From the NCBI GenBank assembly GCA_002104895.1, contig MCFG01000114.1:1-55000 (forward strand): a DNA stretch of 55,000 nucleotides. The letters run 5' to 3'. Below the pieces are notes generated by a model. The model saw nothing but the letters and a program-made list of their open reading frames with translations, did no database searches and was not told the DNA's origin. Source of the DNA: Anaeromyces robustus (Eukaryota; Neocallimastigomycota; Neocallimastigomycetes; Neocallimastigales; Neocallimastigaceae). The translations under genes were made by a program, and so were the position numbers. Shown piece by piece: positions 9,501-19,700 of the stretch (positions are counted from its first letter, which is position 1; every line of letters begins with the position of its first letter).

Positions 9501-12166
9501 TCGGAATCCTTAACTTTTAATAAAGATTCATTTATATGATTAGTACTATTATTATTACTATTATTATTGGTAGATTTAGTATCATTAGAATCTTTTGCTT
9601 CAATATTAATAGAAATATTTATAGAATAAGATGATGATTTTTGACTACTTGCAGCAGTATTAGTTGAATGAATTGGTTCTGCAAGACATGCGGATAAATC
9701 AAGAGAAAATGGTCTTCCATTTTTATCAGTATATTGATAAAAACTAGTTTCAATAAATAAATCTTGAGATTTTCTTCTTTCACTAATCTTGGTTCCCTTT
9801 TTACTTCCACTTTCTTCATTATCATTATCAATAGTAATTTTAATTTCTGGTTTAATTCCATTATTACTGGAAATATTAACTTTTTCTTCACCTTTAATTT
9901 CATTTTCAAGTGTTCTTCCTTGTTTTTCAAGATCGATTTCGTAACAAGTTTCATTATCAGATAATTCTTTATTTAAATCATCGTCATCAATTTTTATAAG
10001 AGAATTAGAAACTAAAACATTTCTTTCATCTCCATTTTCATTTTTATCCTCAACTTCATTTTCATTTTCATTTTCATTTTCAAGTTCATTTTCAAGTTCA
10101 ATTGGCATATCTTCTTTCTTTGTTAATACTGGTTCTAAATTATTACTTTCAACAATAATTTCATTTTTAGAAATTTCATGACCAATGATCATTTCATTTT
10201 CTTCATTTACTTCTTCTTCAGATGAAGATTCTTCTTCTGAACTTGATTCTTCTTCATTTTCTTCATCTTCTTCGGAGGAAGAAGAAGAAGAGTCAGAATC
10301 TGATGAATATGATGATGATGATGATGATGATTCATCTTCCAAATTTTCTTTGGTAACAATATTTTCAGAGATTTTATTTGTATCATTCTTTAATGGTGAA
10401 AACAAAATTAAATCTGAAGTATCAGCAAGATTAAGAATATTAGTGTTAACTATTAAATGATTATTATCATTATTATTATTCTCATTTTCATTTACAGGAG
10501 AAATAAAATTATTAGCTTTTTCTGGTATAAGTGGAACAATGGAGAGTTGAGGTATAGGTGATAATAATAAACTTTGAAGTGGTGAAAGTGGTTGAGATCT
10601 TAATAAACTTTTATTAATATCAAAAATACGACTACTACTTAAATTTTCATCTTCTTCTTCATCATCATCTTTAGTCATACTAATAATTGCTTCTAATGGT
10701 TGTAAATAACTATGAATATTAGTATCAACAGCATCTACGGTATATACATTGTTAACTAAGTTATTATAGACACTATTATACATATCATTTCTCATACCTT
10801 CAAAATCTAAATTTTTATTTAAATTTTTTAAACTTATATTCATATTCATATTATTTACATCAGTAGTTAACATTTGTTGTTTTAATTTTTCTTCATTATG
10901 TATTAAATTTGCTAATTGTTGTTGAATATAGAAATAGGGACTTAATATGAGTGAAGAATTTCTTTTTGGAGATATATAACTTCTACTATCTGATATAGCT
11001 GAAGCAATAAGGAAGCTTTGACTTTTACTATCATCAAGATTATTATTCTCAGTTAAATCAGTAGTAAGAATAGTAGTATTATTAGTATTAGTATTACTAT
11101 TATTATTATTGTTAGTAGAAGTATTATCTAAACTGATATCAATTCTTGGAGGTGGGGGAGGCAAAACTGGTGGATCAAATTCATTTTCAGCAGGTTGTGG
11201 TTGTTGTTGTTCATTCATTTGAAGATGTAACTTATTAGAATTATCAATACACCAAGTTTTAGTTTTTTCTTTACGATCTTTATTTTTCTTTTTCAATATA
11301 TCGGAATATGAAGTAGAATGTCTTAATTTTTTATTAAGGATATTTTTAACTTTTATATTATGTTCTTTATTTATATAATCAGCCTTTTTCTCTAAATTTT
11401 CTACAACACTATCTCTATTATCTTGAAATACAGATTGTGTTAAATGATTTGGTTTAGGATTTAAAAGAGTTTTGTTGTTAACTCTTGTTATAACACATCT
11501 TTGATTATCCATGTTGTTACTATCACTAAAAACAAAAGTTACTGGTTGTTGACCTACGTTATCGTATTCTGGAGTAGAGATTAGACTTAGATTAGTTGAA
11601 AAAAAGGAATTATCACGAGAAGTATTATTAAGAGATATTATTCCTTTAGGTGAACAGAAATTATTATAATACTTTGGAGAAAGATAATTATTATTATAAT
11701 TATAATTATAATTATTATATCTCTTAGGTGAATAATAATTATTTATATTTAAATTTGGATTTGGATTTATATTTGAGTTTGTTAATCCTCCATAATTTAT
11801 AGGTGAAGTTAAATAGATATTATTATTATTAATAGGATAATAATTTAAAAAAGCTGGATTATAATTTTGTTTATTATTTGGTTTTTTAGTATAAACAGGT
11901 GACTTAAAGTTTACGACTTTAACTTCAGTTGGTTTTGTATTAGTTATAATTGAAGTCTTTTTAATTTCACTTTGTTTTGTATTTGAAGATTTTTTAATTT
12001 CTTTTTCTTTAGGTATTTTTCTTTTTACACTTTTTGGTTTTCTTTGTGGAGGTGTATTATTTAGTATTTCTTGTTTTAATTGCTTTTTTCTTAAATTTTG
12101 CTTTGTTAAAGCTTTTAAAGTTTCATAATCAGTAATAATTGTTAATTTTGGACGCGGGTTTACCAT
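6599..12166 (-). CDS. 1855-aa intrinsically disordered protein, unknown function
   Basis: A single uninterrupted 5.6-kb frame starting at ATG 12164-12166 (followed by VNPRPKLTIITDYETL) and ending in a basic tail (KKIKRRSIFTRLF). I recognise no catalytic or folded domain. Regions in order: Lys-rich N-terminus with predicted helix; Asn/Tyr-rich segment with YYSPKRY/SPKYY motifs; a short poly-Pro stretch (about residue 335); a strongly acidic Ser/Glu tract (about 610-660); several RRSS and RKS basophilic-kinase-like sites; a Thr-rich mucin-like run (about 1306-1370); tandem Pro/Gln units based on QYQPIQPPQSQPLQ (about 1413-1499); then Asn/Gly-rich sequence. The alternating charged blocks and many S/T sites suggest a cytoskeletal or signalling scaffold, but that is only inference. 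No signal peptide or membrane segment is apparent, and no intron is needed. Confidence 0.8.
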   Translation of the reverse strand: MVNPRPKLTIITDYETLKALTKQNLRKKQLKQEILNNTPPQRKPKSVKRKIPKEKEIKKSSNTKQSEIKKTSIITNTKPTEVKVVNFKSPVYTKKPNNKQNYNPAFLNYYPINNNNIYLTSPINYGGLTNSNINPNPNLNINNYYSPKRYNNYNYNYNNNYLSPKYYNNFCSPKGIISLNNTSRDNSFFSTNLSLISTPEYDNVGQQPVTFVFSDSNNMDNQRCVITRVNNKTLLNPKPNHLTQSVFQDNRDSVVENLEKKADYINKEHNIKVKNILNKKLRHSTSYSDILKKKNKDRKEKTKTWCIDNSNKLHLQMNEQQQPQPAENEFDPPVLPPPPPRIDISLDNTSTNNNNNSNTNTNNTTILTTDLTENNNLDDSKSQSFLIASAISDSRSYISPKRNSSLILSPYFYIQQQLANLIHNEEKLKQQMLTTDVNNMNMNISLKNLNKNLDFEGMRNDMYNSVYNNLVNNVYTVDAVDTNIHSYLQPLEAIISMTKDDDEEEDENLSSSRIFDINKSLLRSQPLSPLQSLLLSPIPQLSIVPLIPEKANNFISPVNENENNNNDNNHLIVNTNILNLADTSDLILFSPLKNDTNKISENIVTKENLEDESSSSSSSYSSDSDSSSSSSEEDEENEEESSSEEESSSEEEVNEENEMIIGHEISKNEIIVESNNLEPVLTKKEDMPIELENELENENENENEVEDKNENGDERNVLVSNSLIKIDDDDLNKELSDNETCYEIDLEKQGRTLENEIKGEEKVNISSNNGIKPEIKITIDNDNEESGSKKGTKISERRKSQDLFIETSFYQYTDKNGRPFSLDLSACLAEPIHSTNTAASSQKSSSYSINISINIEAKDSNDTKSTNNNSNNNSTNHINESLLKVKDSEEVIKKERSLFEDNDNENSEEDEEDEVKIIEASELIDENNNNNIENVGNEERNGEVGNDEERNGEEEEVVQIVEESILDNDNNDNNDETENQQEEIDYNDPYEIDPALISKRRSSLDISNYMYKFENGKLVRRDEIENQNTSNIKTISETNNNDSNQSIDYSSIIYERRSSLKVRHIRSKSSQMKMRKSVLADFKGDKNDDVEILNDLASSKISPRPRAISMLPQSKTPTEVKLRNRNISDPGSKPPFLYEEFPENHQNILSSSTRKDSLSHQMNGMENQNMGEVIVDNKSALPPPYYRINTCSKEHLVDDKNGSIPTKPSMEMTKITNKKNSHKRNKSLKCLFNLFNSSKKEAFDEKRNRKIASDPCINSKISSDLTFYQMPSRISMRPIFDNSVIDSTSLYSNSSSITSTTCQSVSNVTTTTTTTTTAVPVTTTTTTTTTAVPASNEISAAISSNSIATANVSAITANATTTTTTTVTTSVSSTTIMTPSINYNNYNYNKPNNSRILSPLVNSSNILYAKSPQFQPIQPPQSQPLQSPPQKQYQPIQPSQSQPLQSPPQKQYQPIQPPQSQPLQPPPQKQYQPIQPPQSQPIQSPPKPIKPQQKPRYSLQSPPQQQQQNPQYSLQNLTRVVSSNPMLYNNLNRFSAALGNPTQNVKSSRKIDRCSLPTADPEMVKMNKNINRNSISVPIKDYNVHPNQQAKKINPNRSIAIIPNTKPIPKSRSSINVANVNGNSIVTNNGNNRISAPVLISKPLPVNTNGNGNTTNGNISINTVNSNEGNGNEGNTTVINNQGNTTIISNHSNISVNKGNTTVISNHSNHSNHSSNVSGIKGKNNRNTMNLLSNVVAKDFFSPLTPYSYTPYTPYVTPYLSYEGNEEDNAPIVPPSSSANVSSSNIKVGANPNTKVVRKMNRIHSPNSTTSDHNKSEDKLREIHRNGSHTIGKHSSENSSAVKKIKRRSIFTRLF
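7670..7935 (-). repeat. Coding tandem repeat, Pro/Gln-rich units of about 20 residues
   Basis: At least four near-identical units of roughly 60 bases lie within the disordered protein. Each encodes QYQPIQP.QSQPLQ.PPQK with small changes. The DNA units are nearly identical, which suggests recent slippage or unequal exchange, and copy number is likely polymorphic. Confidence 0.85.
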
Positions 12167-13797
12167 TTTTTTTTTAAAGTATATTATATTTTATTAAGAT
12201 ATTCTATTAAAATTATTAATTAAAAGTATTTAAACTTTATTTTTTTATTTTTTATATTAAACTTGTCACTTTAATAAATAATTATACTAAATTAAATAAT
12301 TTCGAGAGTATAAATAATAATAACTTTTAAATATTTAATATGTATATAAAAAATAAATAAAAGAAAGAATAATTTAATCTATTTTTTTTTAATTATAATA
12401 AATACATAAACATTTAATAATCGTTTTTATTACTATTCTAAAAAATATAAAAGAGAAAAAAAAAAAAGATTTTAAATGTTTATTATAAAGTGATATTATG
12501 TATTTTTTTATATTTATATGTATATATATTTTATATATATATTATTATTTTTTTCTTCTTTGTTTTTGATTTTAAATATAGATATATAATATATAAATAT
12601 TTTTCTATTGTGATTTTGAAATTAATACATAATGCTTTATTAATTTCAAAATAGTTTAAAAGTATTTTTTTATATATATACAATATCTTCTTTGGTATTA
12701 AAAATTAAATATTGGTTATATCTATATACAATACTAAGTAAATTAAAATTAAAATTAAAATTACATAATTTACTATATATTCTAATTTACAAAAAATTAT
12801 ATATTTATATATCTATTTTTATGTTTATTTATAAATAACTTACTGAATATAGATAAAAAAAAGAAAAAGAAAAAGAAAAGAAAAGAAAAAAAAAAATGAA
12901 TAAAAATAAAAATAAAGTAAAAAATAAAGTTAATTATTTCATATTTAATATAATTAATAATTATACTAGTAATATAAAATAATATATGAAATACATTTAT
13001 TATATTATAATTACATTATAATATATGAAATAATTTATATTAAAGAACAAAAGATAATTATACTTTTTTTATCATTAAAAACATACTTTCCAAAAAAATA
13101 TATATATATACATTTAATTGTATAAAAATTCTTTTTCAATAATTTATTTATTTTTAATGCATTTTTTTATTTAATGTTTACATATTTATTATTTATTTAT
13201 TTATATATTTTGTATTTATTCACTTATATATTTATATATATATTTATATATTTATATATTTTTTATTTAATAAATTTTTTAATAGCTTTAATATTGTTTT
13301 GATTTACTTTTTATTATTAAATAAGGTTTTTATCTTTAAAATGGCAATTTGTAAAGTATAATATACCAATGAACAATTATTAGTATATTAGTTTTTATTT
13401 TATATATAAAAATTGATATTGACCAATAAATATATATTATTTCATTTATTTAATGTATATTATTTCATTTAATAGTTTTTTTTTTGTATTCAATTATATT
13501 GCTTATTTTTTTTACTATTTTTATGTATATTATTTATATATAAATATATACTATGTATTATTTATATATATAAATAATATATATAAATATATAATTTTTA
13601 TATATTTTAAATGTATTTTAATTTATTTTTTCTATATAAAAAAATATGAGAAAAAAAATTTTTTTATTAACGGTAAATATAAAAAAAAAAAAAAAAAAAG
13701 AATATTAAATATTTAATTAAATTATTCTTATGAACGGCAACTTTTTTTAAAATGTTAATTTAATTTAATGATTTCCTATTAATATATTTAAAAAGTA
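12167..13797. other. Gene-free spacer upstream of the disordered protein
   Basis: This stretch includes the promoter side of the large minus-strand gene (poly-A/T runs directly upstream of its ATG). Apart from AT microsatellites I see nothing. The plus-strand frame at about 13453-13716 is Ile/Tyr/Phe repeat sequence without coding character. Confidence 0.7.
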
Positions 13798-14118
13798 ATA
13801 TATAATAAATATATTGAAATATTTTTATAAATCAAATAAGAAATTAAATTAAATTAAATTTGATATTAAAAAACATTTGAATGAATATTAAAATTATATA
13901 AATATAGTAAGTAATACAATCTTATTTTTGGATTTTGGTTGTACAATATAATTAATTTTAAATTGTAAATCTTTTTAATTTATATATAAAAAAAGAAAAA
14001 AAAAAAAAAAATACGTTAAATAAATAAATAAATAATTAATTAATTAATTAATTAAATATTATTTTTTTATTTAATATACATTAATAAATATACATTAAAT
14101 AAATGAATAAGAAAAGAT

Positions 14119-14153
<35 letters not shown>

Positions 14154-14334
14154 TATATTTATATATTTATATATTTATTTATTTTATTTATTTATTTTAT
14201 TTATTTATTTATTTTATTTATTATTTATTTATTTTACATATTTATTTATTTATTTATTGATTTATATATTGATTTATTTATATATGTATTTATTTATTTA
14301 TTTATTTTTTATTCAATACTAATATTTAAATATT

Positions 14335-14393
<59 letters not shown>

Positions 14394-15121
14394 AACTATT
14401 GTTTTTATAACTATTATTATTATTTATTATTATTATTTTAATATTATAATTAATATTACAATTATTTATTATTTATATTTTTTAATTGATATTAATTTTC
14501 TATTAATTTTTTTTTATTAATTTTCTAATTGTTATTTATTTTCTATTAATTTTTTTTTATTAATTTTCTATTAAATATTTTTATTAAATTACTATTATTA
14601 TTATTTTTTTTTTGAATGAATTAAATATATTATCATAAATTTTTATTATTATAAGTCTCTCTATGAATAATTATAAAAAAAAACATCTAATCTCATTTAT
14701 TTGTTGTTATTATATTTTATACTTTATTTATGCTAAAAATTATTATTGTTTATTTTAATAAAACATGTTATTTATTATTAATTAAATAAGAACATGTTTT
14801 ATTAAAATAAACAATAATAATTTTTAGCATAAATAAATACCATATTATTATATTATTTTTTATATTCCTATTATATTATATTCATATTTAAATATTTCAT
14901 AAATATTACATAAATATTTCATAAAAATATCATACATTAATAATATTTTTTTTCTAATTCCAATATTATCATATTTTAATGAGAAATCTATTTTACTAAC
15001 ACAAAGCATTTAATTTAATGAGGAAAAAAAAATGATAAAAGAAATAGTTAGCCTTTTTAAAATTTAAATATTATTTTATTGTCAAAAATAATAGACATTT
15101 TTTCCATTAAAATACATAATA
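13798..15121. repeat. Long direct repeat, copy 1 (left flank of accessory block)
   Basis: Blocks here recur in the same order and orientation at 26583-27640: a 180-base block ending TTTTTGGATTTTGGTTGTACAA (13798-13981); a variable TTTA microsatellite; the TTTTTATTAAATTACTATTATT block; then a block of about 240 bases including TAATGAGAAATCTATTTTAC and AAATAGTTAGCCTTTT (14880-15120). This copy also carries a 47-bp perfect palindrome. Two small internal segments are inverted relative to copy 2. No open frame is present. It may be a non-autonomous element or a segmental duplication. Confidence 0.8.
14723..14837. repeat. 47-bp perfect inverted repeat with 21-base loop
   Basis: Arms 14723-14769 and 14791-14837 are exact reverse complements (ends TTTATTTATGCT and AGCATAAATAAA, inner ends AACATGTT). 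Only the right arm is present in repeat copy 2 (about 27341-27387), so the left arm was gained here or lost there. Confidence 0.92.
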
Positions 15122-15204
15122 AAATAATAAAAAAATAAATAAATAAAAAGAAATTAATTTCTTTCTATTATATTTTAATAATATCTTTTATCTTTTATTA
15201 ATAT

Positions 15205-15804
15205 ATTTTATGACAATCCATCTATATATATTGGTAGCGACTGTGATATTACTTAAGTATTTAAAAATATAGAAATATTTGATAAGTCAAGTGAAAATTA
15301 TAATTTTTATAAAGATATATGTCCTTTAAATTAAATATTTTTCTATTTAATTTTTTCTATTTAATTTTTGTTTTGTTTTGATATATTTTTATATTTAAAT
15401 ATATTAATTAATTAATAAATAAATAAATAATAAATAAATAATAAATAAATAAATAAATAAATAATAAATAAATAAATAAATAAATAAATAATAAATAAAT
15501 AAATAAATAATAAATAAATAAATAAATAAATAAATAATAAATAAATAAATAAATAAATAAATAAATTATCTTTTAATATTTACTTGTTAATGAAAATACA
15601 TTAATTGTTATTAAGTGTTTTATTAGCTATTATTTGTATTAAAGAGTTTTATAATAAATATTAAAGAAAATTCCATTTTTTTCATTATCTTTAATCGTAA
15701 TTTTTGTATATTATTTAATATATATATATTAAGTAATATACCAAAAATTACTATTAAAGTAATACTTGGTAAAAAAAAACATACAAAAACAAACATTATT
15801 TAAG

Positions 15805-15838
<34 letters not shown>

Positions 15839-15918
15839 TTTTATAAAAATAATTTAAAAATAATAAAAAATAGCATAACAATAAGATAATTATAATTCAT
15901 ATAATTCATAGTATTTTG

Positions 15919-15951
<33 letters not shown>
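15205..15951 (+). repeat. Duplicated serpin upstream region, pseudogene copy
   Basis: From ATTTTATGACAATCCATC onward this matches the region upstream of the intact serpin beginning at about 33072 (GACAATTCATC, ATTTGATAARTCAAGTG, GATATATGTCCTTTAAATT, TTAATGAAAATACATT). Only one copy of the 125-bp unit that is doubled at the intact locus is present (about 15630-15755). Confidence 0.85.
15400..15570. repeat. (AAAT)n microsatellite upstream of serpin pseudogene
   Basis: A long tetranucleotide run with AATA phase slips. The equivalent tract before the intact serpin (about 33300-33346) is much shorter. Confidence 0.9.
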
Positions 15952-15955
<4 letters not shown>

Positions 15956-16707
15956 TTATTTTTAGCTTTTGAAATTGAGAATTCCTTTCAATTAAATATA
16001 TTTAAAGAAATTAATAAAAATAATATCGAGAAAAATATAACTATATCCTCTATAAGTATTTATCATATATTGTCATTAACTGCAAATGGTGCAGCAAATA
16101 GTACTTTGGAAGAAATGTTAAATACTCTTTGCCATGAAGATTTAAATGAAATTAATAAAAATAATATGTTAATTTCATCAATGATTAATAAATTTAAAAC
16201 TGTAGAATTGGCTAATGCAGTATTTACAAGAGAAACACCAATACTATCATTTACACAAATGATTAAACAGTACGAAGCAAAAATAGATAATGCTGAATCT
16301 ATAAATGAATGGTGTTCTGATGCAACTCATTCAAAAATTTCAAATGTTATTGATTTTATATCTCCAGATGATGTAATGATTTTAATTAATGCTATTTATT
16401 TTAAAGGATCATGGTTAAAAACTTTTAATAAAGAATACACGGAGAAAGGAATATTCATGAATTATTATAAAAATAAAAATATTGTAGATTTTATGAAAAT
16501 GAAAGATAAAATCGATTATTTTGAAGATGAAAAAATACATTTCTTTAAAGTATAAACAAGATAACATGGTAGCAACTATTATTTTACCTCAAGATAATGT
16601 AAATGATTATATTGAAAATTTAACATTACAAAAATATAAAGATTTAATAAATAAAGTGAAAAATACTAAAGTTAAATTATATTTGCCAAAATTTGAAATT
16701 AATTATG
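15952..16707 (+). pseudogene. Truncated serpin pseudogene
   Basis: Closely related to the intact serpin at 33800-34948, over both coding and upstream DNA. The position of the start codon reads AAG, a deletion of roughly a dozen bases follows, and TGA falls in frame within seven codons. Further on there is a 9-base in-frame deletion (loses KLK-type residues before DAES) and a 5-base deletion near 16540 that shifts frame; the remaining coding potential therefore appears as two overlapping frames (16070-16555 and 16521-16724). Homology stops at about 16707, at the equivalent of residue 260 of 382, so the reactive centre loop and C-terminal strands are absent. The break lies only about 93 bases from the stop codon of the SecA-like gene on the opposite strand, suggesting a rearrangement junction. 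It should be nonfunctional as an inhibitor. Confidence 0.9.
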
Positions 16708-16799
16708 TTGTTTTTATGACATGACTTTTATAAATATTATAAATACGATTAATAGAAGGCTTATTGTTATGGAAATAAGGATGAGTTGTCTTCATTATA

Positions 16800-19700
16800 T
16801 CAATGTTCATTTTTGATTCTTTCTATAATTTCAATAAAAATAGTTTTTCCAAAATTTTTATAATGAGAGTCATGAGATTGTATGATTTCTAATTCTTTCA
16901 AGAAATATTCCAAAAATGAGGTAAACAAATTTTCTTTAGTATCAATAATAGAAATTTTTCGTTCATAGACCATTTCAGAATAATAATTTGCCCAGAGTTG
17001 ATCGATATGATTCATTAAAAATTTAGAGTAGGGTTCCATCTCGGATCCCATTATATTTTTAACTTCCGGTTTTTTACATAAATCTAATAATAATTGTTTA
17101 AAATCGAAAAAATCGCAAAGAATACTGTAGTAGATTTTTTCTATATTTGTATATGTAATTCTATGTTCAGATTCTTCTTTAATAAAAGAATTTCTGGTAT
17201 GATAATAGTATTTAATTATATCCTCTTCAATTTGAGGAATTCGACTAAATCTAAAGGTAGTTAAATTTTTAACAAAGGATTCATCCCTGGAAAAAACGAT
17301 TTTAGCTTTACCCGGTTGGCCTTGTCTTCCTGCTCGACCAATCCCTTGATATTCAATTCTTGAATTTCGAGGGAAAAATCCTAATATAACGTATAAACCA
17401 CCAACCTGTATGGTCCTTTGACTTAATATAATATCGGTTCCACGACCGGCAGCATTTGTGGAAATTAGTATGTTTCCAATATCCCCCGCTTTTTCTAGTA
17501 TATACTCTTCTTTTTCTTTTTGTACATCATTTAATACAAAAGTTGGGTAACCTTGTTCTCTTACTCTATTCGAAAATTCTATGCTTTCTTGAATACTTTC
17601 CAAAATAATTAATATTGGTTGCCTTAATCTATTCTCTTTGATTAATTTTATGATTCTTTGATATTTAAGTTCTTTGGTTTCCAGTACCTCTGGGTTTTCA
17701 ATTATTAGTTTTTCTTTAAAGTTTCTCGGAAGATGATATAATTCAACATCATAAATTTTTTGAATTTCATTTTTTTCTATTTCTTCTCCAACCGTACCTG
17801 TCAAACCAAAAATAGTTTGGTAGTTTTGGAAATAAGTTGGATGGGAGATGGAACCAATAACACAACTTTCTTCCTCTGGTATTAATCCTTCTTTCACTTC
17901 AACAAATTCATGTATACTGCCACACCATCGACTTCCATACTGTGTTCTTCCTGTATCACTTGAAATAATTTGAACTTCACTTTTTTGTAATTCTTCGTTC
18001 GATCCTACAATATAATCTTTATTAATTGTTTTTCTTATAGCTATTTTTGCTCCATTTAACCATTGTTGTATTTTTTCATCAGTGATTTGAATTAATTCTT
18101 TTTGATGAATTCCACCTTCAAATTCACTTAAAATTTGTCGTATTTCATTGACATTAGGATTAAAGGCATTTTTGACATATTTAAATATTGGTTCGTAAAC
18201 CCAATTAAAATGATCATTAGAGGGATAGGCTATTCGAGCACTATTCAATGCAGTATCTAAGAAAAGATTATCACACTCATCCACAATGGATACATGATAC
18301 TTTCTTTGAACTAAGTGATTTTGATCTAGTGGTTGAGTTCTCCATTTATTTTGAAGAAAGATTCTTTCTCTTAGTAAAGTAAATTCGAAATCGGTATTTA
18401 TTCCGTATAGAATTATACCGTTGTAGTCTTCTTTTAAAGGATTTTGCTTTGTGATATGACTTGAAGAGACACCAAAAAGAGAAAATAATTTTTTGAATTT
18501 TACTTGGTCTCTTTCGGCAAGATAGTGTGTGGAGGTAATGACATCAACGAAATATCCCGTTAATGCATTGGATAAAGCAAGCATGGCAATAATCATACTT
18601 TTACCTTCTCCTGTTTTAATTTGAGCTATTCTTCCATGATTCTTATTTTCCTTTGTATAATGAATTAAAAACGAGCCAATCGCTAAAACTTGAATTAAGT
18701 ATGGTGTAAAAGGCATTACTTCTTCAAAACCTCTAACCAATATGGCTAATAACTTTGCCATATTCATTATGGTAGGCGATTTTCTAAATTCCTGTCCGAG
18801 TTGTCTTCCAAGTTCACCGAAATTTTTATTGGTACTGTATTTAATGTAAAATAGGTTAAAGTATTGAGCTATTTTCTTTAATAATGGATTGTCGTAAAAT
18901 TCAATTTTAGAAAGGATTAAGTCTAATTGATCGTCGTAGTGATTGAAATTAAATTTAGGTAATTCATTTAATTCGTTTAATTTTAAAATGACTTCGTGAA
19001 AACTACTGAAACGATGTATTAATTGTTTAATATTATTTCCATCTCTAAACTTTAGAATATATAATTCAGCTGATTTAACAAAAGAAAACAAATCTTTTGT
19101 TATTACCGACGTTTTTTCAAGCATTTTCTTCATACTTTCGAATATAATTATTTTTTCGTCGATATTTAAATTTTGAGATGTTTTGATATACTGATCACAC
19201 TCTAAAGAAATATCCAAGGATAGGGGATCGATATTTTTAAGAGTTAATATGTATTTTATAAACTGATCTATGGGTAAAATGGAATATATACTTTTATGAA
19301 TAATAGGATATTTCTCTATTAACTCATCTACTTCTTCAAGCAATAATGGTGGGATAGAATTTGCATATTTAATTTGAATTAATTTCATTTGATGATTTCT
19401 TTTACACATTTTTAATAGATTTTTGATAAATTGATAGGGTGGAATATTGAATTTCATAGATTTAATATGTTCTAGTATTGAGATTGGATCACTTTCAATT
19501 AATTTTCTAAAACTTTTAATAGTAGACATTAAATCAAGGACATGTATTTCTATCTTTGATTCTAAATAGGATATCATCACGCTATGAATAATTTGAACAA
19601 AGTAGTGTGAATTTTGATAATAGTTACAAAATAAAACAGAATTATACATTTCATTTAATATGGTTTCCAAATCATTCATACTCTCCTTTATCAAGATATA

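Noticed and set aside
7028-10460. Multiple 60-110 aa frames on both strands within the disordered-protein gene
   Set aside because: Low-complexity shadows (Thr/Ser/Asp or Val runs) of the 1855-aa frame.
13453-14339. Plus-strand 87- and 78-aa frames
   Set aside because: Composed of Ile/Tyr/Phe/Leu from TTTA microsatellites, and they overlap the noncoding flanking repeat.
16070-16724. Two separate small serpin-like genes
   Set aside because: They are two frames of one broken copy; alignment with the intact serpin shows the lost start, deletions and truncation.
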